A DNA stretch of 64,000 bases from Chryseobacterium camelliae (GCF_030818575.1 NZ_JAUTAL010000001.1:3720001-3784000), one strand, 5' to 3'; numbered from the stretch's first letter, positions 18,582 to 28,680 are shown. The notes: generated by a model not told the origin, from the sequence alone. Numbers and translations: made by a program.

Positions 18582-18707
18582 CAGTACTGATAGGAATGAA
18601 TTGACATGGATTGTTCTAATACAAATCTATGAATCGATTTATAGAAAGTCAGATTCATATTATAGTTAATTGAGACGCCGCTGTAAAATTCATTGCAGTA
18701 AAAGAAA

Positions 18708-18731
18708 AAGTCCACCTAAATTGGTGGACTT
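18708..18731 (-). terminator. Terminator of the T9SS cargo gene
   Basis: Arms AAGTCCACC (18708-18716) and GGTGGACTT (18723-18731), loop of six. The A-rich stretch to the left gives a T run on the minus strand. Confidence 0.8.
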
Positions 18732-18754
18732 ATATGATCTATAATGTTTTATAA

Positions 18755-19711
18755 CTATTCTTTAATTAGCTTTTCTGCAGATGATGTTCCGTCTGCAAAT
18801 TCAACCTGCAGCATATAGGTTCCTTTTGGAAGGGAAGAGACATCTACTTTCTGTGCAGTTGAACTCAGTACTGTTCTTCCTGAAATATCAAGCACCGAAG
18901 AAGATTTGATCTTCTTATCTGTTTTGATATTTACCTCTCCTTTAGCAGGATTAGGATAGATGCTTAGGGATTTTGATTTTGAGCTTGCTTCGTTTGTTCC
19001 AAGGGTTCCAGAAGCCGTGATTTTCACATCATCAACCATTAACATATATTTATCGGCAGATGCATATTGAATACCGATTCTAACGGTTTGTCCTGCGTAG
19101 GCATCAAGGCTGCGCGTTATTTGTTGCCAGTTCGCATAAGTAGCAGTTGAAAGAGCAGGTGATGAGATGATCGTAAAGTTCGCTGAAGAGGTCGGCGTTC
19201 CATTACCAACATAAACTCCGATTCTGTAGCTTTCATTATAAGAAGGTGAAAGAGCCTTTACCCAAAGAGTGAGTACATTAGAACTGGTTCCCAACGTTAC
19301 AGGAGGGGAGATTAACCAGTCATTATTTGCCGTAACACTTCCTGCCGGTACTCCCGCCCAGGACACAGCGCATTTTTGTCCACTATGTGGCGTGAAATCC
19401 CTTACTTCTTCATCAACACCTGGGGTAGCAGTAAGATTATTGGTAGCATTACTGGCTGAAAGATTAAAAATCTGAAAAGCCATAGGATCTCCGGCATTAG
19501 CCCAGTTTGGACTCCAGCTAGTAGATCCATTAATTACCGGTCCACCACCGGTATAAGTATTCAAGCCATCAAGATCTAAAGTCAGCCAATTTCCAAAACC
19601 GGTAATGGCAAAATTAGTGTAAGTTTCAAATCCCTCATTGAGCAATGTTGTTTGGGCATGAGCAGCTATTCCTGATAGCAATACGCTTAAAGATAGTAGA
19701 AGTTTTTTCAT
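18755..19711 (-). CDS. Secreted protein with cleaved-adhesin-like domain and type IX secretion sorting domain
   Basis: This 318-residue protein starts at 19711 (MKKLLLSLSVLLSG), because the longer frame to 19828 adds a non-signal segment overlapping selO. The signal peptide ends AHA. A beta-rich domain follows, with TTLLNEGFETY at its start, NDWLISPPVTLG, and a late MLMVDDVKI, the pattern of cleaved-adhesin/MAM-like domains. The last ~75 residues are a type A T9SS sorting domain (LSIYPNPAKGEVNI, then SLPKGTYMLQVEF, ending EKLIKE). It should pass the outer membrane by T9SS and be released or anchored with loss of the tail. Its ligand is unknown. Confidence 0.87.
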   Translation of the reverse strand: MKKLLLSLSVLLSGIAAHAQTTLLNEGFETYTNFAITGFGNWLTLDLDGLNTYTGGGPVINGSTSWSPNWANAGDPMAFQIFNLSASNATNNLTATPGVDEEVRDFTPHSGQKCAVSWAGVPAGSVTANNDWLISPPVTLGTSSNVLTLWVKALSPSYNESYRIGVYVGNGTPTSSANFTIISSPALSTATYANWQQITRSLDAYAGQTVRIGIQYASADKYMLMVDDVKITASGTLGTNEASSKSKSLSIYPNPAKGEVNIKTDKKIKSSSVLDISGRTVLSSTAQKVDVSSLPKGTYMLQVEFADGTSSAEKLIKE

Positions 19712-19784
19712 AATAAAAATTTTGGTTAAATTTAATAATAAAACTTCATTTATAGTAATAAAATCACAAGAAATGTCATGAGTA

Positions 19785-21329
19785 TTACGAACTACAAGAT
19801 AGCATAGAACATCCGGAAACTCCATCATACCCGGAAGGCCTTTTCACACATAGCTCAGGATACAGCTTTTGATAAGGGTTTTCTAAAGCGTTTATTAATT
19901 TTTTCAGCAGATCTGTCTTACCCAGATCGATCTCTTCTATGCATTCATAAAGAAGATAATTCCTTAAAACAAATTTTGGATTGGTAGCTTTCATGATGTC
20001 AACAGATTCCTGTCGTGAAATGATGTTTTTGGAAAGCCTTTCCTGATACACTCCCAAAAAGTGATTGAGCTTAGAGCTTTTTTCGTCATCGAGCATAGCA
20101 TAAGAAACAGATTCAAAAGCTTCTTTTGGTAAACTTTCTCCAGTTTTTGCCTTTTCAAGTTGGCTGAAAAACAGGGTATAGTCCAGCTGTAGTTCATGCA
20201 TAAGCCCCTGCCAGTTGGTGAAAAATTCATCATCGCCTTCTATCAATGTATCAAAACCGAACTTCCTGCACAGCATACGGTCATGCGATGCCCAGAAGTA
20301 ATCGCCATAGCCATTCAGGGTATCCTCCAAAAACTTTTCATCATTGATCAGCGGGAACAGCGCATTGGCCAGTTGCCATAAGTTCCATTGAGCAATCTGC
20401 CCCTGTTGACCGAAAGCATATCTTCTTCCCGGAAGGTCGGTTGTATTAGGGGTAAAATTGAGATCATATTCATCCAGCATGGAGTATGGACCATAATCGA
20501 TAGTAAGCCCCAGGACGGACATATTATCGGTATTCATGACGCCGTGTACAAAGCCTACCCGAAGCCATTCCACCATAAGGTCAGCAGTACGTTCAGAGAT
20601 TCTTTTAAAGAAGTCTTTGTATTTTTCAGTGCCTTCGGACGTAATTTCAGGAAAGTAATTGTTAATCGTGAAATCTGCAAGCTGCTGCAACAATGTGTAT
20701 TCCCTCTGGGCAGACAGCAGTTCAAAATGCCCGAAACGAAGGAAGCTCTCTGCGGTACGGACTACAACAGCGCCTTTTTCTTTTTGAGGATTTCCATTGT
20801 ACATCATGTCACGTACCACGTCTTCACCTGTGAAAGCCAGGCTTAAGGCTCTTGTTGTGGGAACATTCAGGTGGTACATCGCTTCACTCATAAGGTATTC
20901 CCGTACTGATGATCGGAGGACGGCCCTTCCGTCTGCATGCCGTGAGTAAGGAGTGGCGCCGGCACCTTTCCACTGAAGCTCTGTTTTCTTTCCATCCGCA
21001 CTGGTGATTTCTCCGGCAAAGATTGCTCTGCCATCTCCCAGTTGTCCAGCCCAGTTTCCAAATTGATGTCCGGCATAGGCCGTGGCATAAGTCTGTATAT
21101 TTTCCGGAAGTTTTGTCCCGGCCAGGAAATTGAGGTCTTTGTCTTCAAATTTTCCCAAGCCTATTTCCCCGGAAAGCTGATGATTAAAAATAATCAGTTC
21201 CGGGTTTTCAAAACCTGCCGGGGGAATTGTTGCAAACAAAACTTTAGGGGTATTTCTCTGCACGGGATTCCCTGAAAAATCTCCCGGGAATTTTTTTATG
21301 AAAGGTTGTTGTATCAGATCTGTATTCAT
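19785..21329 (-). CDS. selO: SelO family protein adenylyltransferase (YdiU)
   Basis: This 514-residue protein shows the SelO/UPF0061 signatures: AGHQFGNWAGQLGDGRAI, KGAGATPYSRHADGRAVLRS and VGFVHGVMNTDNMSVLG. SelO is a pseudokinase that binds ATP in a flipped orientation and AMPylates proteins, linked to redox stress responses. The C-terminus ends GCSMLSCSS, so two cysteines stand where selenoprotein members carry a Cys/Sec motif. A TAnnTTTG-type element lies just upstream (21334-21341), and a long hairpin separates it from the PBP gene, so it is probably an independent transcript. Confidence 0.93.
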   Translation of the reverse strand: MNTDLIQQPFIKKFPGDFSGNPVQRNTPKVLFATIPPAGFENPELIIFNHQLSGEIGLGKFEDKDLNFLAGTKLPENIQTYATAYAGHQFGNWAGQLGDGRAIFAGEITSADGKKTELQWKGAGATPYSRHADGRAVLRSSVREYLMSEAMYHLNVPTTRALSLAFTGEDVVRDMMYNGNPQKEKGAVVVRTAESFLRFGHFELLSAQREYTLLQQLADFTINNYFPEITSEGTEKYKDFFKRISERTADLMVEWLRVGFVHGVMNTDNMSVLGLTIDYGPYSMLDEYDLNFTPNTTDLPGRRYAFGQQGQIAQWNLWQLANALFPLINDEKFLEDTLNGYGDYFWASHDRMLCRKFGFDTLIEGDDEFFTNWQGLMHELQLDYTLFFSQLEKAKTGESLPKEAFESVSYAMLDDEKSSKLNHFLGVYQERLSKNIISRQESVDIMKATNPKFVLRNYLLYECIEEIDLGKTDLLKKLINALENPYQKLYPELCVKRPSGYDGVSGCSMLSCSS

Positions 21330-21333
21330 ACCT

Positions 21334-21341
21334 CAAATATA
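21334..21341 (-). promoter_or_regulatory. Candidate -7 element for selO (TATATTTG)
   Basis: Reads TATATTTG on the minus strand, 5 bases upstream of the selO start codon, which would make the transcript almost leaderless. Confidence 0.35.
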
Positions 21342-21347
21342 TTAATA

Positions 21348-21383
21348 ATCAAAGACCTTTCATATGACTGAAAGGTCTTTGAT
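21348..21383. terminator. 14-bp perfect hairpin between the PBP gene and selO
   Basis: Arms at 21348-21361 and 21370-21383 are perfectly complementary over 14 bp with an 8-base loop. No clear T run follows on the minus strand, so termination is probable but not certain. Confidence 0.6.
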
Positions 21384-21399
21384 ATGTATGTGTGATATT

Positions 21400-23775
21400 T
21401 TATTTGTTAAAGTCTACGTCTTCTCCTTTGTTAAGATTTTCATTCACGTTTTCCTCTTTTTTGTCTGAAGAAGATTTGGATGGTTCAACAGGTTTAGGAT
21501 TTTTAATTTCATCCAGGGTCTGAAGTCCTCCGTCGTCTCCGTATCCGGAACGCAGGCCTTTCAGGTCGGAACATCCGTCCTTCCATTCTGATGGTTTCAC
21601 AAATTTGTCATCCGGGGAAACTTTCAGGCTTTTGTCTGCCCATACTTTTTTCATGTAGATGGCCCAGATCGGTAAAGCCATTTTGGCTCCCTGTCCTTCT
21701 CCTGTTCCCAGGAAGTGGGTGGCACGATCTTCCCAGCCTACCCATGTTCCGGTAGCAAGCTTCGGAACAATTCCCATGAACCAACCGTCTGAGTTGTTCT
21801 GGGTAGTTCCCGTTTTACCGGCAATTTCTATGCTTTTAGAGATTCCTTTCCTTCCTAATTCTCCGGAAGCCGTACCATACTGTGCTACACCTTTCATCAG
21901 TTCAATCATGGTATAAGCATACAGAGGGTTCATAACTTCTTTCGGCTCAACATTTACCTCTTTTATGATCCTTCCGTTTGCATCTTCAATCCTCCAGATC
22001 ATTTCCGGTTTATTGTAATTTCCATAATTGGCAAATGTACTGTAGGCTCCAAGCATTTCGTAAATGGTAATATCTGAAGAACCCAATGCCATCGGTAGAC
22101 TTGTGGAAATATCCTCTGTTACCCCAAGATCTCTTGCTGTTTGGATCACACTTTGTGTACCGGCCATTTCAGCAAGCCTTAGTGCTACAGGGTTCTGGGA
22201 ATGAGCGAGTGCATCTTTCAGCGTAATCATGCCACCTCTTCCAGGAACATGATAGGTGCCTTTGTTGAAGCTGGCATTAGAAACTACCGAACAAGGAGTC
22301 ATTCCTAATTTCATAATTGCAGTGGCGTAAACGAAAGGTTTGAAGGTTGAACCTACCTGTCTTTTACCCTGCTTGATGTGGTCATATTGGAAATGCTGCC
22401 AGTCGATACCACCTACCCAGGCTTTGATCTCACCGGTTGCAGGAACCATAGACATAAGTCCTGCCTGTGCAATCTGCTTATGATAACGGATAGAGTCCCA
22501 AGGTGACATTTCCACCTCTTCCTCACCGTTCCAGGTAAAGCGTGATGTTTTGATAGGTTTATGGAATTCCATCATGATAGAATCTTCAGAAACACCGGCA
22601 GCTTTGAGCTGCTTATAACGACCCGTTCTTTTCATGGCCTGAACCATGATATCATTGATCTGTTTGCTGCTGATGTAATAGAACGGACGGGTCTTACGGC
22701 CTCTCTGTTCTGCATCGAACCTTTTCTGCAAGTCTGTTAAATGTTCCTTGATCGATTCTTCCGCATACTTCTGCATTTTGGAGTCAAGGGTAACATAAAT
22801 TTTAAGCCCGTCTTTGTATAGATTGAGTTTCTTCCCGTTTGCCTTTTCATACTCCTTAAGATACTCGTCGATTTCCTTTTTAAGATAAAACTTGTAGTAT
22901 GCGGAATAGTCATCGCTGATGTTTTTAATCGGGTGGTAATCCAGGGAGATAGGTGTTTCTATCGCCTTATTATAAGTTTCCTGATCGATATATCCCGTTT
23001 TCAGCATTTGTTCCAGCACTACATTCCTCCTTTCCTTGGCTCTTTCCGGATTCCTCATCGGATTGTTTTTCACCGGGTTTTCCAGCATGGCCACAAACAT
23101 GGCTGCCTCTGGTAAGGTAAGCTGGCTGGTCGTCTTGTTAAAGTAAATCTTCGACGCCATTTCGATGCCGTTAGCATTATACAGGAAGTCAAACTTGTTA
23201 AAATATAAAGTAACGATTTCCTCTTTGGTGTATCTTTTCTCAAGGCTTACGGCAACTACCCATTCCTTAAGCTTCTGGAAGCCTCTTTGCAGCTTGTTCT
23301 GGGATGCAGTACCGGTAAAAAGCAACTTGGCCAGCTGTTGGGTAATCGTAGATCCACCACCTCTTCCTCCGCCGTATACTACAGCTCTGGCAACGGACTG
23401 AAGGTCTATCCCGGAGTGTTCTTTAAACCGTTCATCCTCTTTGGCCTGAAGGGCGTATATAAGATAGGGAGGAAGGTCTTTATACGCAATGGGCTGCGTT
23501 TTTTCTTTTTCAAATTTACCCAGAAGTACGCCGTCTGCAGAATAGATTTCAGAGGCCACATAAATATCAGGGTTTTCAAGTTCTTTTACATCAGGCATTT
23601 CGCCAAGGAATCCTTGCGAAACTGCGAAAAAAAGCCCTGAAATCCCTAAGACAACCACAATAAGCCCGACCCAGATTAGCCTTGCCCATTTTTTCCATGA
23701 GGTGTCTTTTTTCTTTTTGGGAGGAAGCGGGAATGTTTTTCCTCTGCTTCCCGTATTTTGCTTGTTTTCTTCCAT
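21400..23775 (-). CDS. Class A penicillin-binding protein 1A (transglycosylase/transpeptidase)
   Basis: This 791-residue protein has a basic cytoplasmic tail and one transmembrane helix (about 33-53). The glycosyltransferase 51 domain carries the catalytic EDERF (Glu113) and GGSTITQQLAK (140-150). The transpeptidase domain carries the catalytic Ser476 in STFK, SQN at 526-528 and KTGT at 654-657. It polymerises lipid II and cross-links glycan strands in the periplasm. The C-terminus is a lysine/serine/asparagine-rich tail. It is the third gene of a ricT-gldH-PBP cluster, starting 6 bases past gldH. Confidence 0.94.
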   Translation of the reverse strand: MEENKQNTGSRGKTFPLPPKKKKDTSWKKWARLIWVGLIVVVLGISGLFFAVSQGFLGEMPDVKELENPDIYVASEIYSADGVLLGKFEKEKTQPIAYKDLPPYLIYALQAKEDERFKEHSGIDLQSVARAVVYGGGRGGGSTITQQLAKLLFTGTASQNKLQRGFQKLKEWVVAVSLEKRYTKEEIVTLYFNKFDFLYNANGIEMASKIYFNKTTSQLTLPEAAMFVAMLENPVKNNPMRNPERAKERRNVVLEQMLKTGYIDQETYNKAIETPISLDYHPIKNISDDYSAYYKFYLKKEIDEYLKEYEKANGKKLNLYKDGLKIYVTLDSKMQKYAEESIKEHLTDLQKRFDAEQRGRKTRPFYYISSKQINDIMVQAMKRTGRYKQLKAAGVSEDSIMMEFHKPIKTSRFTWNGEEEVEMSPWDSIRYHKQIAQAGLMSMVPATGEIKAWVGGIDWQHFQYDHIKQGKRQVGSTFKPFVYATAIMKLGMTPCSVVSNASFNKGTYHVPGRGGMITLKDALAHSQNPVALRLAEMAGTQSVIQTARDLGVTEDISTSLPMALGSSDITIYEMLGAYSTFANYGNYNKPEMIWRIEDANGRIIKEVNVEPKEVMNPLYAYTMIELMKGVAQYGTASGELGRKGISKSIEIAGKTGTTQNNSDGWFMGIVPKLATGTWVGWEDRATHFLGTGEGQGAKMALPIWAIYMKKVWADKSLKVSPDDKFVKPSEWKDGCSDLKGLRSGYGDDGGLQTLDEIKNPKPVEPSKSSSDKKEENVNENLNKGEDVDFNK

Positions 23776-23781
23776 GTATGA

Positions 23782-24243
23782 TTACGGTTTAGCCGTTTCT
23801 ATTTTTACGCCAACATCTTCAATTCCTGGCAGTGTATCATTCCTCATTGCCTGGATAAGGCCGATTTCATATTTTCCTTTGGACGGAAAACGGTAATTCA
23901 GCCGATATTGAAAAAGGGTTTCCTTAGTATCTCCGAATCCTGTTCCCAGCCATTCGCCATTAGGTTTGGCAAGAACATAATTCAATGTATCCGTCTCCTT
24001 TTTCTTATTCTGAAGATTGGTGAAATTGACAATAAACCTTATATTGCTGTAAGGGTAATCATTGTTATTTCTTACGACAAATATAATATTTTTAGGATTC
24101 TGCGGATCTGTAATCTCAAGATTAAATTTCTGTTCACTTTTCTTATTCCACTTATTATCAATGGAATTCATCTTAATATCTCCTTCCGGAGCATGACAGC
24201 TAAAGAAAAGGACAAGCGGTAATAATCCCAACATTTTACGCAT
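23782..24243 (-). CDS. gldH: Gliding motility lipoprotein GldH
   Basis: This 153-residue protein has a lipoprotein signal peptide (lipobox LFFSC) and the GldH pattern (NKWNKKSEQKFNLEI, RNNNDYPYSNIRFIV, GTGFGDTKETLFQYR). GldH is needed for gliding in Flavobacterium johnsoniae and is an accessory of the type IX secretion and gliding machinery. I place the start at 24243 (MRKMLGLLPLV). It overlaps the end of ricT by 8 bases, whereas the longer frame to 24306 lies inside ricT and has no signal peptide at its start. The T9SS cargo gene at 18755 fits with such machinery being present. Confidence 0.9.
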   Translation of the reverse strand: MRKMLGLLPLVLFFSCHAPEGDIKMNSIDNKWNKKSEQKFNLEITDPQNPKNIIFVVRNNNDYPYSNIRFIVNFTNLQNKKKETDTLNYVLAKPNGEWLGTGFGDTKETLFQYRLNYRFPSKGKYEIGLIQAMRNDTLPGIEDVGVKIETAKP

Positions 24244-25573
24244 TTCTGTCTTTTTTAGGAGGATATTTCTTTTTGAAGTTTTTCTTTGCCGGTTTTTTAT
24301 CAGCACTATTGCTCACCTCTGTTTTTTCAGGCTGTGTTTTCTGCACCTTTTGCTGCTGTTGCTGAGGTTTAGGCTGTCGGTTACCGGACTGTGAATTAGG
24401 ATTTTCAGACTTTTCAGGCCTGCTTTTTCTCTGGCCTTGATTCTGCTGATTATTATTATTCGGTTTGTTTCTGTTTCTGCTTTTCTTTTTCTCAAAGCGG
24501 TCAACATTATTCTCTTGAATCAGGTCAATGCTCTGGAAAGACGTTTCAGGCTGTTTCAGTTCTTCAAGAGGAAGCGCTTTTTCACCCCTTTTGTTTTTCG
24601 AAATCAGTTTTTTTACCAGGTCTATATCAAAATCATACCATGCGATAGAGTTTTCTACATAGGCAAACCACATTTTCTTTTTGAAAACGTCGATCTTAAT
24701 ACAGAAGGCTTTTCCTTTTTCTGTTTCCAAAGTGGTAGACGAAGGCGGGAAATCGTGCAGGGCATCCAGGTAACTGTCCAGCTCGTAATTAAGACAACAT
24801 TTCAGCTTTCCGCACTGGCCTGCAAGCTTTTGCGGGTTGATACTGAGCTGCTGGTAGCGGGCTACATTGGTGTTTACGGAACGGAAATCCGTAAGCCAGG
24901 TAGAACAGCAGAGTTCCCTTCCGCAGGATCCGATACCGCCTACTTTAGCCGCCTCCTGCCTGAAACCGATCTGTTTCATATCGATTTTTGTTCTGAATGC
25001 AGCAGCATAATCTTTGATCAGCTGCCTGAAATCAACACGGTTATCGGCTGTGTAATAGAAGGTTACTTTTGAAGCATCACCCTGATACTCAACATCGGTA
25101 ACTTTCATTTCAAGTCCGAGCCTGTGTGCGATTTTTCGGGCTTCTATTTTTACGCTATCCTCTTTTTTTCTGGCCTCCTGCCAGACTTCGATATCTTTTT
25201 GGTTAGACTGTCGGTATATTTTAAGTGCAGATTCTTCTGAAAATCTCTTCTTTTTCATCTGAATCTTTACTAATTCTCCGGTGAGGCTTACTACGCCTAC
25301 ATCGTGTCCCGGGCTTGATTCTACTGTGACTACACTACCTATATGTAACGGAATATTATTGACATTTTTATAAAACGATTTTCTGTCATTTTTGAATCTA
25401 ACTTCTACAAAATCGCACCTGTTGGGAGCGGGGTTGTTGATGTTAGACAGCCAGTCGAAAACACTTAATTTATAACTATTACCACAGGTATTTACATTTT
25501 CACAGCCACTCGCGGTTTTCTTTGGTCCGCATGAATGGGCAGAATCGCCGGATGTTTTGCATCCACAACTCAT
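24236..25573 (-). CDS. ricT: RicT / PSP1-domain protein (YaaT family)
   Basis: This 445-residue protein begins with a cysteine-rich segment (CGC, CG, C, C within residues 3-31). The PSP1 domain follows, containing VEVRFKNDRKSFY and the conserved cysteine cluster GIGSCGRELCCSTWL ... QCGKLKCCLNYE. In Bacillus the homologue forms the RicAFT complex that binds Fe-S clusters and affects RNA maturation. The last ~90 residues are a low-complexity tail rich in Lys, Asn, Gln and Pro, probably disordered and RNA-binding by composition. It is first in the cluster with gldH and PBP1A. Confidence 0.9.
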   Translation of the reverse strand: MSCGCKTSGDSAHSCGPKKTASGCENVNTCGNSYKLSVFDWLSNINNPAPNRCDFVEVRFKNDRKSFYKNVNNIPLHIGSVVTVESSPGHDVGVVSLTGELVKIQMKKKRFSEESALKIYRQSNQKDIEVWQEARKKEDSVKIEARKIAHRLGLEMKVTDVEYQGDASKVTFYYTADNRVDFRQLIKDYAAAFRTKIDMKQIGFRQEAAKVGGIGSCGRELCCSTWLTDFRSVNTNVARYQQLSINPQKLAGQCGKLKCCLNYELDSYLDALHDFPPSSTTLETEKGKAFCIKIDVFKKKMWFAYVENSIAWYDFDIDLVKKLISKNKRGEKALPLEELKQPETSFQSIDLIQENNVDRFEKKKSRNRNKPNNNNQQNQGQRKSRPEKSENPNSQSGNRQPKPQQQQQKVQKTQPEKTEVSNSADKKPAKKNFKKKYPPKKDRNA

Positions 25574-25593
25574 ATGTTATATATTTAATCTTG

Positions 25594-25601
25594 CAAATTT
25601 A
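25594..25601 (-). promoter_or_regulatory. Candidate -7 element for ricT (TAAATTTG)
   Basis: TAAATTTG on the minus strand, 21 bases before the ricT start. Confidence 0.5.
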
Positions 25602-25800
25602 GGATATTTTATTTTATCTCCTGAAAAAACTCAAATATTCGCCCGGATAATTGTTTAATGTTAAACATAATATATGTTCTAAAGATTTTTGCTTTTTAAT
25701 TATCTGTTTTACAATTAGTTATAAATAGTGTTTTAAATATGTTATTTTAAACATAATTTTAATAATGGTTATTGTTTAAAAAATTAAGAAAGATTAACAG

Positions 25801-25826
25801 TTGTATGTAAAATAATTTTATATTTG
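25801..25826 (+). promoter_or_regulatory. Promoter of the FadL-type porin gene
   Basis: TTG at 25801-25803 and TATATTTG at 25819-25826, with a 15-base spacer (somewhat short), 20 bases before the ATG. The 273-base divergent region is very AT-rich and otherwise featureless. Confidence 0.55.
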
Positions 25827-25846
25827 ACTTTATATAATAATAGTCT

Positions 25847-27082
25847 ATGAAAAAATTAATAATATCAACGGCTTTGTTGGCGGGTGTTATGTCTTATGCT
25901 GGGGGCTTTAGGGTTTCCTTGCAGGGGGTAAAACAATTGGCAATGGCTCATACCAGTGCCCATGCTGAAGATGCGAGTGTTGCATTTTTCAACCCTGCCG
26001 GAATGTCTTTCATTCCTTCGAAACTGAGTATTGCTGCAGGAGGTTTTGCTGCAGGCAATAAAGTGACTTTCCAGAACCTGAATACACTGCAGAGCACACA
26101 GACGGATAACCCGATCGGGACGCCTATCTATGCTGCTGTAGCATATAAACCAATTGACAAATTATCCATTGGATTCAGCTTCTCCACGCCTTTCGGGAGT
26201 ACCATTCAGTACCCGAATGACTGGGAAGGAAAAGAACTGGTGCAGAAGCTTGAGCTGAAGAGTTTTTACTTCCAGCCAATGATTTCCGTTAAAATGGCAG
26301 ATTGGGTATCTTTCGGAGCCAGCTACATTTATGCTAAAGGAAAAGTAGACTGGGATAAAGCAGTGACTCAGTTTGGCGGTCAGGTAAACATTAATGACGA
26401 AAAAGCAAGCGGTCATGGGTATGGTTTCGGTTTCTATTTCAGGCCGGATCCTAAACTTGATGTAAGTGTTGCTTACCGTTCACCGGTAGATATGAAAGCG
26501 AAGAACGGAACAGCTACTTTTAGGTTCCCGTCACAATCTATCTATCCTCTTTTAGGACTGGACCAGTCAGGACAGGATCGTTTTACGGCTACACTGCCTT
26601 TAGTAGAAGAATATACGATAGGTCTTACCTATAAAGTAACCCCGAAATGGTTGGTATCTGCTGACTTTAATTACCACGGCTGGGAAAGGTATTCCAAGCT
26701 GACACTTGATTTCGATAAAGCCCCGGTAGGAAACCAGGCTGACCCTACGGTTTTGGTAGCACCTAAAAACTTCAGGAATTCCAAAACATTCAGATTGGGT
26801 ACCCAGTATGCCTTTACAGATATGATTTATGGCCGTTTAGGAGCATATTATGATGAATCGCCTTATACTGATGATCATTTCATTCCTGAAACGCCGTCTT
26901 TCAATACTTATGTGGTAACTGGCGGGGTAGGCTTTAAGGTGAAGCAGTTCGGAATTGATGTTTCCGGAGGATACGCCATGCCTCAGGCAAGAGATGTTAA
27001 AAATTCCACTATCGGTCTGTATGGCCAGGCTAAGGCAACTGCATTCTATGCAGGGTTAGGTTTATCTTACAATCCTTTTTAA
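25847..27082 (+). CDS. OmpP1/FadL family outer membrane transporter
   Basis: This 411-residue protein has a signal peptide (about 1-18) and the FadL-family start GGFRVSLQGVKQLAMAHTSAHAEDASVAFFNPAGMSF, here given only as a position reference (residues 19-55). A 14-strand-like barrel pattern ends in LGLSYNPF with terminal phenylalanine. FadL proteins pass long-chain fatty acids or other hydrophobic compounds across the outer membrane. The GDSL lipoprotein gene starts 9 bases downstream, so a lipid or ester released by that enzyme may be the cargo; this link is inference. Confidence 0.92.
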   Translation: MKKLIISTALLAGVMSYAGGFRVSLQGVKQLAMAHTSAHAEDASVAFFNPAGMSFIPSKLSIAAGGFAAGNKVTFQNLNTLQSTQTDNPIGTPIYAAVAYKPIDKLSIGFSFSTPFGSTIQYPNDWEGKELVQKLELKSFYFQPMISVKMADWVSFGASYIYAKGKVDWDKAVTQFGGQVNINDEKASGHGYGFGFYFRPDPKLDVSVAYRSPVDMKAKNGTATFRFPSQSIYPLLGLDQSGQDRFTATLPLVEEYTIGLTYKVTPKWLVSADFNYHGWERYSKLTLDFDKAPVGNQADPTVLVAPKNFRNSKTFRLGTQYAFTDMIYGRLGAYYDESPYTDDHFIPETPSFNTYVVTGGVGFKVKQFGIDVSGGYAMPQARDVKNSTIGLYGQAKATAFYAGLGLSYNPF

Positions 27083-27091
27083 TTGAAAACT

Positions 27092-28655
27092 ATGAAAAAA
27101 ATTATAATATCTACGATAGCTGTCTCAGCACTTCTTTTTACAACTAGCTGCGAGAATGACTTTGATACCGATGTGAAAGATATTGTCGTAACCAGTGGAG
27201 AAGCCAATTTCAAGACCTACGTTGCCCTTGGAAATTCCCTGACTTCAGGATACAGGGATGGAGCTTTATATCTGGATGGGCAAAATGAATCTTATCCTTC
27301 CATGATCGCTGCACAGATGAAACTTGCAGGAGGAGGAGACTTTAAGCAGCCTTTGATGCCAAACAATACCGGTGGATTTACAGGCCTGCCGGGATTTGCA
27401 GGTAAACTTACCCTTCAGCTGGTTAACGGGAGTCTGACACCGGTTCCGAGTGCTGCAGGAGCGGCTTTAGATAATGTTTCTTCCGGAAGGCCATATCAGA
27501 ACATGGGAGTACCGGGAGCAAAGTCTTACCATTTGGTAGCACCAGGGTATGGTAGCCTTGCCGGCCTTGCTACAGGAACAGCCAACCCTTACTTCGTGAG
27601 GTTTGCTTCTTCTTCAACAACTTCTGTCCTGGCAGATGCGATGGCTCAGAGCCCTACGTTTTTCTCGCTCTGGATAGGGAATAATGATGTACTGTTTTAC
27701 GCTGTTAATGGAGGAACGAATTCTCAGACGACAGGAGGTGTAACCACTTATACTGCAGCCACGGTACAGACCGGGACGGGAACAAGTCCGGCACTGTACA
27801 AGTCTAATGATATCTCAGACCCGACTGTAGTGGCCGGTTCCATCAAAGCTGTTCTGGATGGACTTAAAAGTGTTGGAAGTACCAAAGGTGTAATTGCTAA
27901 TATACCTTATGTAACGTCAATTCCATATTTTACAACTGTTCCTTACAACCCTCTTACTCCTGCAGTACTGGGTTCCAATATTACCACACTGAATACGAGC
28001 CTTTATGGCCCGTTAAAGCAGGCGCTTACCGCTTTCGGGGCCGGGGACAGGATCAATCTTCTTTCTTCTACATCCGCAAACCCGGTTTTGATTAAAGATA
28101 ATTCACTTCAGGATCTTTCCGCTCAGCTGACTGCTGCTTTAACGCCTTCCCTGGGACTGGCAACAGCAACGGCTTTTGGGCAGATTTACGGGCAGGCAAG
28201 GCAGGCAACGGCAGAAGATTACCTCCTTCTTACCACAAGTTCCGTAATCGGGACTACTGCTGCGGGAGTGCCTTCTCCGATAAATATCTATGGAATTTCT
28301 TATCCGCTGCAGAACCAGCATGTTTTAACAAAAACAGAAGCAGGTTATGTAAAAACGACCATAGATGCGTATAATAGTTCTATCAGGACACTTGCCGATA
28401 CTTACGGGCTGGCTTTTGTAGATTCAAATGCTAAAATGCTTGAGCTTAACGGGAAATCAGGCATCACTTATGATGGTGTGAAGTATACGGCCTAAATTCG
28501 TGAGCGGGGGAGCTTTCTCTCTGGATGGTGTCCACCTTACCGGCAGAGGATATGCTTTTATCGCCAATGAATTTATCAAAGCAATTAATTCAAAGTATAA
28601 ATCAACCTTACCGCAGGTAGATCCTAATAAATATTCGGGCGTTAAGTTCCCATAA
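27092..28655 (+). pseudogene. SGNH/GDSL-type lipolytic lipoprotein, frame broken by one single-base indel near 28490
   Basis: The lipoprotein signal (ATG at 27092; lipobox FTTSC) is followed by an SGNH hydrolase: block I GNSLTSG, the G-N-D of block III in SLWIGNNDVL, and block V DGVHLTGRGY. Block V, with the catalytic Asp and His, lies after a stop caused by a frame change: the first frame ends at 28495, but sequence from about 28493 to 28655 continues in another frame, ending with YSGVKFP. Removing one base at 28490-28494 gives a continuous 520-residue protein. A truncated product would lack the catalytic dyad. An upstream TTG (27083) is possible as start, but ATG at 27092 gives a normal signal peptide. 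Confidence 0.85.
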
Positions 28656-28680
28656 TATTGAGTTCTTAAAAACTTAGAAG

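Noticed and set aside
18755..19828. Longer 357-residue form of the T9SS cargo protein
   Set aside because: The extra 39 N-terminal residues precede an obvious signal peptide and overlap selO; the start at 19711 is better.
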